A stretch of DNA of 64,000 nucleotides. Origin: Streptococcus australis ATCC 700641 (lineage in GTDB: Bacteria; Bacillota; Bacilli; Lactobacillales; Streptococcaceae). The stretch covers positions 1,250,981 to 1,314,980 of the forward strand of contig NZ_GL636091.1 in NCBI RefSeq assembly GCF_000186465.1. The letters run 5' to 3'. The first letter of the stretch is position 1. Every line of letters starts with the position of its first letter. The notes beneath the pieces are model-generated. The model was not told the origin of the DNA. It saw only the letters and a program-made list of their open reading frames with translations, and searched no databases. Made by a program: the position numbers and the translations under genes. Positions 29,575-41,166 of this stretch are shown here, piece by piece.

Positions 29575-29913
29575 ATGTCAAATATTTATGATGTAGCTAA
29601 TGAGTTGTCTCGAGGAATTCGTGACCTACCAGAATACAAAGCTGTTCTTGCTAGTAAGGAAGCCATTGATGCCGATGCCGATGCAAAAGCGTTATTCGGA
29701 GACTATCTCGTTTTCCAACAAGAAATTCATGGAGTTATCCAGTCTGGACAAATGCCAACTGAAGACCAACAAAAGAAAATGCAAGAATTTGCTGAAAAAT
29801 TACAAGGAAACCCAATTGTGAATGAATTTTTCACCAAACAACAGCAACTATCAGTTTATCTAGGAGATATTGAACGGATTATTTTTGATCCAGTTCAAGA
29901 TTTATTTAAATAA
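29575..29913 (+). CDS. YlbF/YmcA-family helical protein
   Basis: This small all-helical protein of 112 residues has the family pattern [17 protein letters not shown] and [19 protein letters not shown]. In Bacillus, YlbF and YmcA form a complex that affects RNase Y specificity; the same role here is inferred. A TATAAT box at 29537-29542 suggests its own promoter within the aro block. AAGGAG precedes the ATG. Confidence 0.85.
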   Translation: MSNIYDVANELSRGIRDLPEYKAVLASKEAIDADADAKALFGDYLVFQQEIHGVIQSGQMPTEDQQKKMQEFAEKLQGNPIVNEFFTKQQQLSVYLGDIERIIFDPVQDLFK

Positions 29914-29919
29914 GGGAGA

Positions 29920-30094
29920 GAGAGTGGAACAGAAATCGTTAATTCGTTAGAATTCGATTTCGTCGTCCCACCTCCGCACAGTTGAGTAGGGCTGTAAAAG
30001 CTGATGAAATCAGCGTAGTAGAGCCCGCTCAACCACTGCGTCTTGCTCGAAAATCCAAAGACAAATGAGAGGCTAGGACTTTTGTCCCAGCCTC
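29920..30094 (-). repeat. Multi-hairpin intergenic repeat, copy 6
   Basis: This full-length copy in minus orientation starts 7 bases after the ylbF-type stop. Read on the + strand it ends in GAGGCTAGGACTTTTGTCCCAGCCTC followed by TTTTT, a good terminator. It separates the first part of the aromatic block from aroA. Confidence 0.9.
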
Positions 30095-30185
30095 TTTTTC
30101 TATCCCATCTTGCGGGTCCTTCCAAGTGAACATTGAAAATGGCTGTTTTTTATGGTAAAATTTTTAGAAAAGCTTGAAGGGGTAA

Positions 30186-31940
<1,755 letters not shown>

Positions 31941-31944
<4 letters not shown>

Positions 31945-32795
31945 TTGTAGCTTATCTCGGTCCTAAGGGATCCTTTACCCATCATGTTGCCCTTGAAAGT
32001 TTTGAAGACGCGACATTATGCCCTTACGGGTCTATCACAGAAGTGATCAAAGCTTATGAATCCGCTCAAGTAGAGTATGCGGTCATACCTGTTGAGAACT
32101 CTATCGAAGGCAGTGTTCATGAGACGATTGACTACCTCTTTCACCAGGCTCATTTTCAGGCTATCGCAGAAGTAGTCTATCCCATAAAGCAACAACTCTT
32201 GGCAGTTAAGCAGGATCAAGCCATTGAAGTGATCTATTCGCATCCACAAGCTTTAGCCCAAGGGAAAGCCTATGTCCAGGAGCATTTCCCTCAAGCCAGA
32301 CTGGAGATGACAACTTCGACATCCTATGCAGCTCGATATGTCTCTCAACATCCGGAACTTCCTATCGCAGCCATTGCGCCTTTAGAGGCCAAGGATGAAT
32401 ATGGTCTGGAAGTGGTGGCCAGCAATATTCAAGAGATGGATCAAAATTTCACCCGCTTTTGGATCCTTGGTCAGCGACCTTTTGAAGGCAGTCACTCACT
32501 GAAGAAAGCTGCCTGCAAGGATAGTTTGGCTATTACCTTACCAAGTAATATTGCGGGCTCCTTATGCCAGGCCCTATCTACATTTGCTTCAAGAGAATTA
32601 AATTTAACAAAAATTGAAAGTCGTCCTTTAAAGACGGCCCTAGGGGAGTATTTTTTTATTATCGATGTGGTGGATGCTGATGAATCACTGTTTGCTTCTG
32701 CCTATCAAGAACTGGAATACCTAGGAGCATCCATCAAAACCTTGGGCCACTATTTGGTCTATGTACTAAACGACAATGAAACGGAGAACGTATGA
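31941..32795 (+). CDS. pheA: Prephenate dehydratase
   Basis: This 284-residue enzyme converts prephenate to phenylpyruvate. The N-terminal AYLGPKGSFTHHVAL, the IPVENSIEGSVHETIDYL motif and the C-terminal ACT domain with LTKIESRPLK are present. The ESRP segment is the phenylalanine-binding signature, so feedback inhibition by phenylalanine is expected. It overlaps its neighbours by 4 bp on each side. Confidence 0.95.
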
Positions 32796-34117
32796 GTAGA
32801 GAATCAGAAAGCCTATCCTATCATGAACAAAAGAGATTGGATTATCTTTATTCCAACTACCATTACCTGAATGAAAAAGAGCAGTTGGAATACAAGTATT
32901 TAAAAAATAAATCAGAGGGACGATTCCAAGATGATCCCGTTTCAGCAAGAGCAGAAGAGTCAGTTGTTCCTTCAAGCAGAGGAGAAGACAATTCTGACGA
33001 ATTACCAGTCTATCCATCACGTAGCCGGAAGGACAAACCTAAAACCAATAAAAAGAATCGAGAGGACGTAGCCACTCTTCCCAAACGTAAGAAGGGAAGA
33101 AAGATTCGCTTCAAACGTATTTTAAAATGGATAGCCATCTTCTTCTTATTGGTCCTTGGTGGAATGGTCTTTATGTTTCTCAAAGGCTTGAATAGCAAAC
33201 CTGGTGGGACCAACGCCCAACCAGCTGTTAAAGAGTATTTCAACGGTCAGAAGACCAAAGACGGGGTCAATATCCTGATCTTGGGAACAGATGGTCGAAT
33301 AGGGGAAAGCTCGTCTGAGACGCGAACGGACTCTATCATGGTCGTCAATGTCAACAACAAGGACGGCAAGGTGAAACTGGTCAGCTTCATGCGGGATACT
33401 CTGGTACATATTGATGGCGTGAGCCAGCAAACAGATCCAGAATATCAAGATTACTATGACCAGAAGCTGAATACTGCCTTTACCATTGGAGAGCAGAATA
33501 ACAACCAAGGGGCGGAATTGGTCCGTCAGATGCTCAAGGATAACTTTGACATTGATATCCAATACTATGCCATGGTCGATTTCCAAACCTTTGCGACAGC
33601 CATTGATACCCTCTTCCCTAACGGGGTGGAGATGAATGCTCAGTTTTCCACCATTGATGGTGAAACCGTTTCTGAGGTTGAAGTTCCTGATGACTTGAAT
33701 ATGAAGGATGGGGTCGTTCCGAATCAGACCATTAAGGTCGGAAAACAACGGATGGATGGCCGTACCCTCCTCAACTATGCTCGTTTCCGTAAGGATGATG
33801 AGGGCGACTTTGGCCGGACGAGACGCCAACAAGAAGTTATGTCTGCCATTGTTCACCAAATCAAGGATCCAACCAAGCTCTTTACTGGATCTGAAGCACT
33901 AGGAAAGGTCTTCGCTATGACCTCTACCAATGTACCCTTCTCCTTCCTATTGACAAATGGGATTGGCTTAGTTGGAAGTGCCAGCAAGGGGATTGAACGC
34001 ATTACTATTCCAGAAAATGGTGATTGGGTCGATGCCTATGATATGTATGGCGGTCAAGGTCTCTTAGTGGATTTTGATGCTTATAAAAAGAAATTGTCCC
34101 AAATGGGTTTAAGATGA
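32792..34117 (+). CDS. LytR-CpsA-Psr (LCP) family cell-wall polymer ligase
   Basis: This 441-residue protein has a cytoplasmic N-terminus of about 110 residues rich in charged residues, one transmembrane helix near 112-132 (IAIFFLLVLGGMVFMFL) and an extracellular LCP domain with TRTDSIMVVNVN near 178 and RFRKDDEGDFGRTRRQQ near 330. LCP enzymes attach teichoic acids or capsule to peptidoglycan. In relatives this locus is called psr. Its start overlaps pheA by 4 bp, so a wall ligase is coupled to aromatic amino acid synthesis; this order is conserved in pneumococcus. Confidence 0.92.
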   Translation: MSRESESLSYHEQKRLDYLYSNYHYLNEKEQLEYKYLKNKSEGRFQDDPVSARAEESVVPSSRGEDNSDELPVYPSRSRKDKPKTNKKNREDVATLPKRKKGRKIRFKRILKWIAIFFLLVLGGMVFMFLKGLNSKPGGTNAQPAVKEYFNGQKTKDGVNILILGTDGRIGESSSETRTDSIMVVNVNNKDGKVKLVSFMRDTLVHIDGVSQQTDPEYQDYYDQKLNTAFTIGEQNNNQGAELVRQMLKDNFDIDIQYYAMVDFQTFATAIDTLFPNGVEMNAQFSTIDGETVSEVEVPDDLNMKDGVVPNQTIKVGKQRMDGRTLLNYARFRKDDEGDFGRTRRQQEVMSAIVHQIKDPTKLFTGSEALGKVFAMTSTNVPFSFLLTNGIGLVGSASKGIERITIPENGDWVDAYDMYGGQGLLVDFDAYKKKLSQMGLR

Positions 34118-34124
34118 TATAATT

Positions 34125-34158
34125 AAGGGATAGGAGTTTTGAAAACTCCATCCCTTTT
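34125..34158 (+). terminator. Rho-independent terminator closing the aro/LCP operon
   Basis: AAGGGAT and GGAGTTTT pair with AAAACTCC and ATCCC around a short loop, with one bulged A, followed by TTTT. It lies 7 bases after the LCP stop codon. Confidence 0.88.
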
Positions 34159-34160
34159 AA

Positions 34161-35540
<1,380 letters not shown>

Positions 35541-35542
35541 TC

Positions 35543-35569
35543 CTCAAAAGGTTCACTGAACCTTTTGAG
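35543..35569. terminator. Perfect 12-bp inverted repeat after rlmD
   Basis: CTCAAAAGGTTC pairs perfectly with GAACCTTTTGAG around ACT, three bases after the rlmD stop. There is no T-run, but the A/T-rich base of the stem could serve in either direction. The same palindrome recurs at 35749-35775 together with the duplicated rlmD tail. Confidence 0.6.
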
Positions 35570-35580
35570 TCCCGCAAACG

Positions 35581-35712
35581 CATCATGTTGAGGCAGTATC
35601 ACTGCTTGTACGAGCTGAGGCATCAGCGAAGTAGAAGTAGATGATCTGCCCATGGGATAGCTGTCGTAGAGTAAGGAGTTTACGACGAAACGATAAGGCA
35701 ACAGCGAACCGC
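35581..35712 (+). repeat. Island element E, copy 1
   Basis: This roughly 130-bp sequence begins TTGAGGCAGTATCACTGC and ends AACAGCGAACCGC. Small hairpins occur inside (GCAGT-ACTGC, GCTGA-TCAGC). It is inserted within a copy of the rlmD tail: CATCATGT precedes it and CGAGTGTATGAGCTTGTTGG follows it. Two other copies share this arrangement. It has no coding capacity and could be a small non-autonomous mobile element or part of an attachment region. Confidence 0.8.
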
Positions 35713-35820
35713 CGAGTGTATGAGCTTGTTGGCAAAACGCAGTTAATCCTCAAAAGGTTCACTGAACCTTTTGAGTCACGCAAACGCATCACGTGGAATG
35801 TGTAGCTTTGCTTGTGAAAG
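35713..35820 (+). repeat. Duplicated and divergent rlmD 3' tails
   Basis: 35713-35741 repeats the rlmD tail (reads ECMSLLAKRS-stop) and is followed by the same palindrome at 35749-35775. A second, diverged tail at 35784-35820 reads HHVECVALLVK, like an rlmD end from another streptococcus. Together they look like stacked right-end attachment sites left by separate integration events. Confidence 0.75.
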
Positions 35821-35850
35821 TCTAGAACCTTTTAGCGAAAAGTTTTATGT

Positions 35851-35875
35851 AGTCACTGGAAACAGTGGCTTTTTT
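35851..35875 (+). terminator. Terminator-like hairpin
   Basis: AGTCACTG pairs with CAGTGGCT around GAAA, with one wobble, followed by TTTTT. It lies downstream of the stacked rlmD tails. Confidence 0.65.
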
Positions 35876-35997
35876 AGCTTTGGTTGAGGTGTACAAAGCA
35901 CTATATTGATGAAGAAATACTGCAGCAGACCTCCAGTGGAGCCTTATAGTTTCTTCTTAAAAATAAGGAAACGCTATAAGAGAGGTGGCATAATTTT

Positions 35998-36171
35998 AGC
36001 GAAGAACAAAAACTGTAGAGGTACCATGCGACTCAATTGGAGGAGTTGCTAGGCGGTGATCAGGAAGAATTCAATGGAAGAAAGATGTATTAGGTACTTG
36101 AGAAGATTAGTCTAGGAGAGGACGGTAACATCACCGTTAATTTTTTAGAAGGAACCGAAGATAATTTATAA
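35998..36171 (+). pseudogene. Decayed C-terminal gene remnant, possibly a recombinase
   Basis: One reading frame shows SEEQKL, stop, RYHATQLEELLGGDQEEFN..., stop, then VLEKISLGEDGNITVNFL ending in GTEDNL and a final stop. The two internal stops in one frame mark a dead gene. The ending resembles the C-termini of some large serine recombinases (a strand-rich DGxITVxFLxGT pattern), which would fit a lost integrase at this site. That family assignment is tentative. Confidence 0.4.
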
Positions 36172-36213
36172 GGCCATAGATAAGAGAGGAGGTACTCTAG
36201 CTATGGCCTTTTT
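36170..36213 (+). terminator. Terminator hairpin after the decayed gene
   Basis: AAGGCCATAG pairs perfectly with CTATGGCCTT across a 21-base loop and is followed by TTT. It coincides with the end of the decayed frame, consistent with being its original terminator. The rest of 35,541-36,338 has no intact gene. Confidence 0.7.
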
Positions 36214-36338
36214 GTATTAATCAGATATGTAAGCTTTTTCTCAGTATTCTTTCAATGCCATTCTCAGGCTTTTCTATAAATGTATGATATAATTAAAGAA
36301 GGTAAATTTGCAAAAATATACTTGATTGAGGAGTTATA

Positions 36339-38111
36339 ATGGCTAATAGTGCAAAAATTGAATCCCTTGGCATAGATTATCTCAATCTTCTGATAAATAA
36401 AAATGAATGTTTGCAATCCTATATAACTACAAATGACAGAACACCTATATGGGATGGTAGTATCCATGTATTAAAAGAAAACTCAAGCAGCAAGTCAGAT
36501 ATTTTAGGTACTGTTCCAGTTCAAGTTAAATCCTCAACGAGAAAAACAAGATTAAATAAATTTGATATGAATATCACGGACTTGAAGGCATATCAATCTG
36601 AAGGTGGCGCGGTTTTATTTGTAGTATTTATTAGTGATAATAATGAATTAAGAAAAATATGTTTCAAGTCTATTCTTCCTGTCACAGTGAAAAAAATTCT
36701 AAAACATAAAGATATTAAACCGGGAACTCAGCAAAAAATTACTCTTGATATCTATGATTTAGAAGAGGCTGAACTATACCCTACTCTTTTAGATTTTTTA
36801 GATCACAGAAAGAAACAGTTTAGTTTTTTCCAACAAAACAATCATTTAATAGAGAGTATTCCGAAAGACAAGGAATTCAGATTTTATTTTAGGGGTTCTT
36901 CACCAACGAGTGTTTTCAATTATCAAAGAAAACATGAGATATTTCCATATGTATTTGATGAAGCGACAGGTATAGAAATTCCAGTAGCAAACAGTATTGA
37001 AATAGCAAGTATCTTAGAGAATACAGATTTAGTTATAAAAATAGGTGAGAATCAAATTTTCAAAGATGTGAAAAGAATCCGTAATTCCGATGGTAGTGTA
37101 GAACTAAAATTTGGCCCAGGTTTCTCTATCAGTGTCCTTTCAAGAACCGACAAAAAATTTTCTTTTTCTTATGAAAGACCAAGTAAACTTCCAGATGCTA
37201 TTTCTAATACACAATCCTTAATTGAATTTTCTGAGAAGGGTTATATCTATATTGATGAACAGAGACTGGATTTCGAGAATGAAAATTTAAAGCAACTAGA
37301 AGGTCTTAATCTAAATAATGAGTTGAAAGAACTTAATAAGTTAAAGAGTAGTCTAGAAGAATTAGGGATTACTAAACCTTTAGAGTTATCAGAATTTGAT
37401 AATAAATCTCGTAGTCATCTTTTATTACTTGAAGATGGATTGATAAATAATAAAAAAGTATCATTGAATTTTGATGAATCTAAATTAATGAATATCCGAG
37501 TCGGAAATCTACATTTTTTGTTGTTATACCATCAAACTACTCCTAAGGATGGTTATCTAATTAATATTTTTAAAGATACCCCCTGGTGCAGAAGTACCGA
37601 TGAGGCTGTTAATGATACGGAGGACATCTCGTTATTTGAATTATTTTCAATTGATGATTGGGTTCAAATTGATAATTGTGATTTTGATGCGGTAATTTCC
37701 TCATATAATCGTTTGCTAGATACGACAGGTTCTAAGATAGATGCCAATGATACTTTGGTTAGAATTATATCAGCCTACGACAAGATTGAAGAAACAAATA
37801 AAAAGCTTGAATTATTGAAGTGGGCAAATCAGCTATCTGATTGGAATATCGCTCATTCGCATGATAAACCTAGAACTATGATTAATCATCTACAGTTAAA
37901 ACAAAGACAAGAAGAGCTTTCAGATGTTGATGTAGAGAAGTTAAATTCCCTTTTACTTAAATATCAAACTGAAGCAGAAATCTGTTTTGGTATTGCGGTG
38001 TTACTGGGAACTAGGAGACAAGCTGATTTATATTGGAAAAAAATGAGTGGAGATATGCAAGAAGCTTATAAAGACTTTCCCATTTACAACTTATATTGCA
38101 AACTTGTATAA
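36339..38111 (+). CDS. DUF4365-like nuclease-domain protein, candidate defence gene
   Basis: This 590-residue protein is not similar to any core gene I recognise. Residues about 5-100 resemble the DUF4365 PD-(D/E)XK-like fold: an early helix with IESLGIDYLNLL, an acidic strand TPIWDGSIHVL and then VPVQVKSSTRK, the expected D...QxK active-site layout, followed by DLKAYQSEGGAVLFVVFIS. The remaining 490 residues include a charged helical region near 320-360 and no recognised domain. It is AT-rich, stands alone between two rlmD-tail copies, and has a TATAAT near 36286. A nuclease-type anti-phage role is inference. Confidence 0.6.
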   Translation: MANSAKIESLGIDYLNLLINKNECLQSYITTNDRTPIWDGSIHVLKENSSSKSDILGTVPVQVKSSTRKTRLNKFDMNITDLKAYQSEGGAVLFVVFISDNNELRKICFKSILPVTVKKILKHKDIKPGTQQKITLDIYDLEEAELYPTLLDFLDHRKKQFSFFQQNNHLIESIPKDKEFRFYFRGSSPTSVFNYQRKHEIFPYVFDEATGIEIPVANSIEIASILENTDLVIKIGENQIFKDVKRIRNSDGSVELKFGPGFSISVLSRTDKKFSFSYERPSKLPDAISNTQSLIEFSEKGYIYIDEQRLDFENENLKQLEGLNLNNELKELNKLKSSLEELGITKPLELSEFDNKSRSHLLLLEDGLINNKKVSLNFDESKLMNIRVGNLHFLLLYHQTTPKDGYLINIFKDTPWCRSTDEAVNDTEDISLFELFSIDDWVQIDNCDFDAVISSYNRLLDTTGSKIDANDTLVRIISAYDKIEETNKKLELLKWANQLSDWNIAHSHDKPRTMINHLQLKQRQEELSDVDVEKLNSLLLKYQTEAEICFGIAVLLGTRRQADLYWKKMSGDMQEAYKDFPIYNLYCKLV

Positions 38112-38227
38112 TCTTCACTTTAAGGCAGTAAACTTAACAGTACTGTGGTAAGTTCCGTTTAATGATTTAATTCAAATCTTTCGACTACGATTATTTCGTT
38201 TCATAGTATAGGTGGTAACCATCAATG

Positions 38228-38377
38228 CATGTTGAGGCAGTATCACTGCTTGTACGAGCTGAGGCATCGGCGAAGTAGATGATCTGCCCATGCGATAGCT
38301 GTTGTAGAGTAAGGAGTATATGACGAAACGATACGGTAATAGCGAACCGCTGAGGTAGTATGTTTGCTGGTGAAATC
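38228..38377 (+). repeat. Island element E, copy 2, plus rlmD tail
   Basis: 38228-38350 is a slightly shorter, diverged copy of the roughly 130-bp element (GCATGTTGAGGCAGTATC at the start, AATAGCGAACCGC at the end). 38351-38377 continues as a degenerate rlmD tail (GTATGTTTGCTGGTGAAATC, reading VCLLVKS). It marks the boundary between the DUF4365-like gene and the following cargo. The 38112-38227 stretch before it holds no gene. Confidence 0.75.
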
Positions 38378-38433
38378 GTAAAAACTTTCATCTGAAGAAA
38401 TTTTATAAACAGATGGAATTTAAGGAGAGAAAA

Positions 38434-38976
38434 ATGATTTTAGAAACGGAGAGATTTATTCTTCGCCCATGGGAAGAAAGAGATGCCAATGATTTATTTC
38501 AATATGCTAGTCATCCAGAGGTTGGTCCGATTGCAGGTTGGCCTGTACATACTAGTGTTGAAAACAGCAGAGAGATTATAAAAAGTGTTTTTTCCGCACC
38601 TGAGACATACGCCATCGTTTTAAAAGAAACCATGCAACCAGTGGGCAGCATCGGATTGATGCTCGGTTCTGCAAGTAATATAGGTATTCCTGATGCTGAT
38701 GCGGAGATTGGTTACTGGATAGGAGTTCCGTATTGGGGTCAGGGTCTGATACCAGAAGCAGTTCGTGAGATAATGAGCCATGGATTTGATGGCCTGAATC
38801 TGGAGAAATTGTGGTGCGGTTATTTTGACGGCAATACAAAGTCACAGAGAGTTCAGGAAAAATGTGGTTTCCGTTATCATCATACAAAAGAGAACGTTCC
38901 GTGTGCATTGGAAGGTGTTCTTCGCACAGAACACATAACCTGTCTATCAAAGGAAGAGTGGATTTCATTTAAGTAA
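38434..38976 (+). CDS. GNAT-family N-acetyltransferase
   Basis: This acetyltransferase of about 180 residues begins MILETERFILRPWEERDAND, typical of the RimJ/RimL branch. It has AEIGYWIGVPYWGQGLIPEAV as the acetyl-CoA binding segment near 100-120 and a late NTKSQRVQEKCGF helix. ATG 38434 is chosen because AAGGAGAG lies just upstream; the in-frame ATG at 38413 lacks a ribosome site. Its substrate is unknown. It sits in the island and is unrelated at detail level to the murA-linked GNAT. Confidence 0.83.
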   Translation: MILETERFILRPWEERDANDLFQYASHPEVGPIAGWPVHTSVENSREIIKSVFSAPETYAIVLKETMQPVGSIGLMLGSASNIGIPDADAEIGYWIGVPYWGQGLIPEAVREIMSHGFDGLNLEKLWCGYFDGNTKSQRVQEKCGFRYHHTKENVPCALEGVLRTEHITCLSKEEWISFK

Positions 38977-39001
38977 AGCCTATTTTGTCGAGTTAAACTC
39001 T

Positions 39002-39049
39002 TTTAACGATAATCTTATGTTATCGTTAAAAAGTCTGTTAATATGTTCC
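39002..39049 (+). repeat. Hairpin-containing repeat, copy a
   Basis: TTAACGATAA pairs with TTATCGTTAA around TCTTATG, followed by AAAAAG and the conserved tail AATATGTTC. The same unit occurs at 49359-49407. It may act as a terminator for the GNAT gene and marks a second kind of island repeat. Confidence 0.7.
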
Positions 39050-39258
39050 CACATACGAACGCAACCACCTGTCCAAGTGCTGAAGTTATTATCTCCTTTT
39101 TCGGTGGTAGTAATGGAACCTTTGTTCCATATGGTCATGTGTCTTTTGTCAAGAAGGTCTATCCAAATGATTCATTTCTGGCATCGGAAATGAATGTCGA
39201 TGACAGACCGTTTTCTCAACCAGATAATGCTATGAATTTTACTTATACGACGAAATAG
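39043..39258 (+). pseudogene. CHAP-domain hydrolase C-terminal remnant
   Basis: This 71-residue frame contains YGHVSFVKKVYPNDSFLASE followed by MNVDDRPFSQP. That matches the second half of CHAP peptidoglycan amidase domains, including the catalytic histidine (GHV) and the following strand. The catalytic cysteine half and any signal peptide are missing, and there is no clear ribosome site. It is interpreted as a fragment of a lysin or bacteriocin-like gene, abutting repeat copy a. Confidence 0.55.
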
Positions 39259-39335
39259 AGAGTCTTTACTTGAAATTTTGTAATATTTTGGTGACTTATA
39301 GTTTATGTAAGTCATTTTTTTATTATCAAAAAAAT

Positions 39336-39366
39336 TGTATTTTATCATTTAAAATGATAAAATACA
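39336..39366. promoter_or_regulatory. Perfect 31-bp palindrome, putative operator of the AbiE-type pair
   Basis: TGTATTTTATCATTT and AAATGATAAAATACA are exact reverse complements around a single central A. Extra copies of the half-site core ATGATAAAA follow at 39372-39380 before the ribosome site. AbiE-type antitoxins are known to autorepress by binding inverted repeats, so this is a strong operator candidate. Confidence 0.75.
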
Positions 39367-39392
39367 TACATAATGATAAAAAGGAAAAAATA

Positions 39393-40391
39393 ATGAATTT
39401 TAAAAAGATAATTTCTATTTTTCAATCGTTTTATATTAATGTAAGTGTTGAAAAAATAGCTTTAACTTTACCAATCAGTTTTGAAAAAAGATTTCAATAT
39501 GCCAAAATGAAGTTTCATAAGGAGTCATTTTTATTGATTAAAGAAAAGAGAAGAGGAAGTTTAAACTCATTTGTTACTCAAGCTCGTACTATAGGTAGAA
39601 AAGCTAGCATGGATGTTATTTTGGTGTTTTCAAAGCTATCAGACAATGAAAAAAAACAACTCCTTCAAGCTAGAGTTCCTTTTGTAGACTTCAAGGGGAA
39701 TCTCTTCTTCCCTCCATTGGGATTAGCATTGAATGCTAATCATGATGTTGAAGTATTTAAGGAATTAACACCTAGTGAACAATTAACTTGGATTGCCTTT
39801 TTATTGACAAAAGGTCAAAAAGTAGTAGATGTTGATTTGCTTTCACAGATAACTGGACTGCCAAACTCAACAATTTATAGGTGTTTGAGAACTTTTAAAA
39901 CTTTAAATTGGTTGAACAAGCCAAATAAACTTTACACATATACTGCATCAAAAAAAGAATTATTCTTAAAATCCGAGTCATTTTTATTTAATCCCATCAA
40001 AAAACGGCTCTTGTTGTCAGATTTTGATCTAAAGAAGATACAATCTGATTCTATGCTTTTATACGGTGGTACTTATGCTTTATCCTATTTGACTTTTTTA
40101 GCTGAATCAGATGAAAATAGTAGCTATGTCATATCACAGAGACAATTCAATAAATTATCCTTGCCACTTTCTCAGCATATTTTAGAAGGCAAGGTATTGG
40201 AGATATGGCGATATAGTCCTTTTGTATCTGAATTTTGGAACGATTTTAAAGAAACTCAAGATAGACAGTTTGTTGATCCTATTTCTCTTTATTTGACCTT
40301 AAAAGATGATGATGATCCACGTGTAGAGGAAGAGATTGAAGTACTAAAAAGTAATATATTACAGTATCTAGGAGAAGATGATGCCAGCTAA
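39393..40391 (+). CDS. AbiEi-like winged-helix antitoxin/regulator
   Basis: This protein of about 332 residues has a wHTH near residues 150-185 (DLLSQITGLPNSTIYRCLRT). It lies directly upstream of, and overlaps, a nucleotidyltransferase-toxin-like gene, the AbiE arrangement. ATG 39393 follows AAAAGGAAAAAA; the upstream in-frame ATG would extend through the palindromic operator and is rejected. The overlap with the next gene is about 11-14 bp. Antitoxin identity is inferred from architecture and context, not from a confirmed family match. Confidence 0.6.
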   Translation: MNFKKIISIFQSFYINVSVEKIALTLPISFEKRFQYAKMKFHKESFLLIKEKRRGSLNSFVTQARTIGRKASMDVILVFSKLSDNEKKQLLQARVPFVDFKGNLFFPPLGLALNANHDVEVFKELTPSEQLTWIAFLLTKGQKVVDVDLLSQITGLPNSTIYRCLRTFKTLNWLNKPNKLYTYTASKKELFLKSESFLFNPIKKRLLLSDFDLKKIQSDSMLLYGGTYALSYLTFLAESDENSSYVISQRQFNKLSLPLSQHILEGKVLEIWRYSPFVSEFWNDFKETQDRQFVDPISLYLTLKDDDDPRVEEEIEVLKSNILQYLGEDDAS

Positions 40392-41136
40392 TACGAAAGC
40401 TATTTTTCAAGAAATGTTTGCGAATTTTCAAGACTATTATGTTTTGATTGGAGGGACTGCAACCTCTATTGTATTGGACTCGCAAGGATTTAAAAGTCGG
40501 ACAACAAAAGATTATGATATGGTAATCATTGATGAATTAAAAAATAAGGAATTTTATGATACCTTGAATCACTTTTTAGAATTGGGAGAATATCAAGGAA
40601 GTCAGAAGGATGAAAAAGCACAGCTATTTCGATTTACAACAAATAAACCTGACTTTCCTTCTATGATTGAATTATTTAGTATTTTACCAGAATACCCATT
40701 AAAAAAGGAGGGGAGAGAAATCCCCTTACATTTTGATGAAGATGCTAGTTTGTCAGCCTTACTATTGGATAAGGATTATTATAATATATTGGTGCATGAA
40801 AAAGAATACGTTCAGGGATACTCGGTGTTGAGTAATCGTGGTTTAATTATTTTCAAGGCTAAAGCTTGGTTGGATATGAGAGAACGCTCTGCAACAGGTA
40901 CTCAAGGTTTAAGTAAAGCTATTAAAAAACATTTGAACGATATTACTCGATTAACAGCTTTATTATTAGGGAGTGACAAACTGTCAAATATAACCTCTAG
41001 TGACACGGTGAAAGCAGATATGCACCGTTTTGTGATAGAACTTGAGTCTGTGATATCAACTATTCCTCAAAATGATGATATTTTATTGAATCGGAATGAA
41101 GTTTTTGAAATTTTGAAAGATTTTCTAGATAGTTAA
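40381..41136 (+). CDS. AbiEii-like nucleotidyltransferase toxin
   Basis: This protein of about 251 residues has the DUF1814-type nucleotidyltransferase signature: VLIGGTATSIVL near residue 23 and RTTKDYDMVII near residue 41, giving the GG...DxD metal site. A late KAKAWLDMRERS motif matches the conserved lysine region. AbiEii toxins transfer nucleotides to RNA targets and cause growth arrest during phage attack. The ATG at 40381 fits the AGGAG site; an adjacent ATG at 40378 is possible. It pairs with the upstream wHTH gene. Confidence 0.7.
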   Translation: MPANTKAIFQEMFANFQDYYVLIGGTATSIVLDSQGFKSRTTKDYDMVIIDELKNKEFYDTLNHFLELGEYQGSQKDEKAQLFRFTTNKPDFPSMIELFSILPEYPLKKEGREIPLHFDEDASLSALLLDKDYYNILVHEKEYVQGYSVLSNRGLIIFKAKAWLDMRERSATGTQGLSKAIKKHLNDITRLTALLLGSDKLSNITSSDTVKADMHRFVIELESVISTIPQNDDILLNRNEVFEILKDFLDS

Positions 41137-41166
41137 AATTAATTGTAATCACATAGATATATCGAA

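Noticed and set aside
33146..33859. 237-codon minus-strand frame inside the LCP gene
   Set aside because: Antisense shadow of the LCP domain; no independent start signals.
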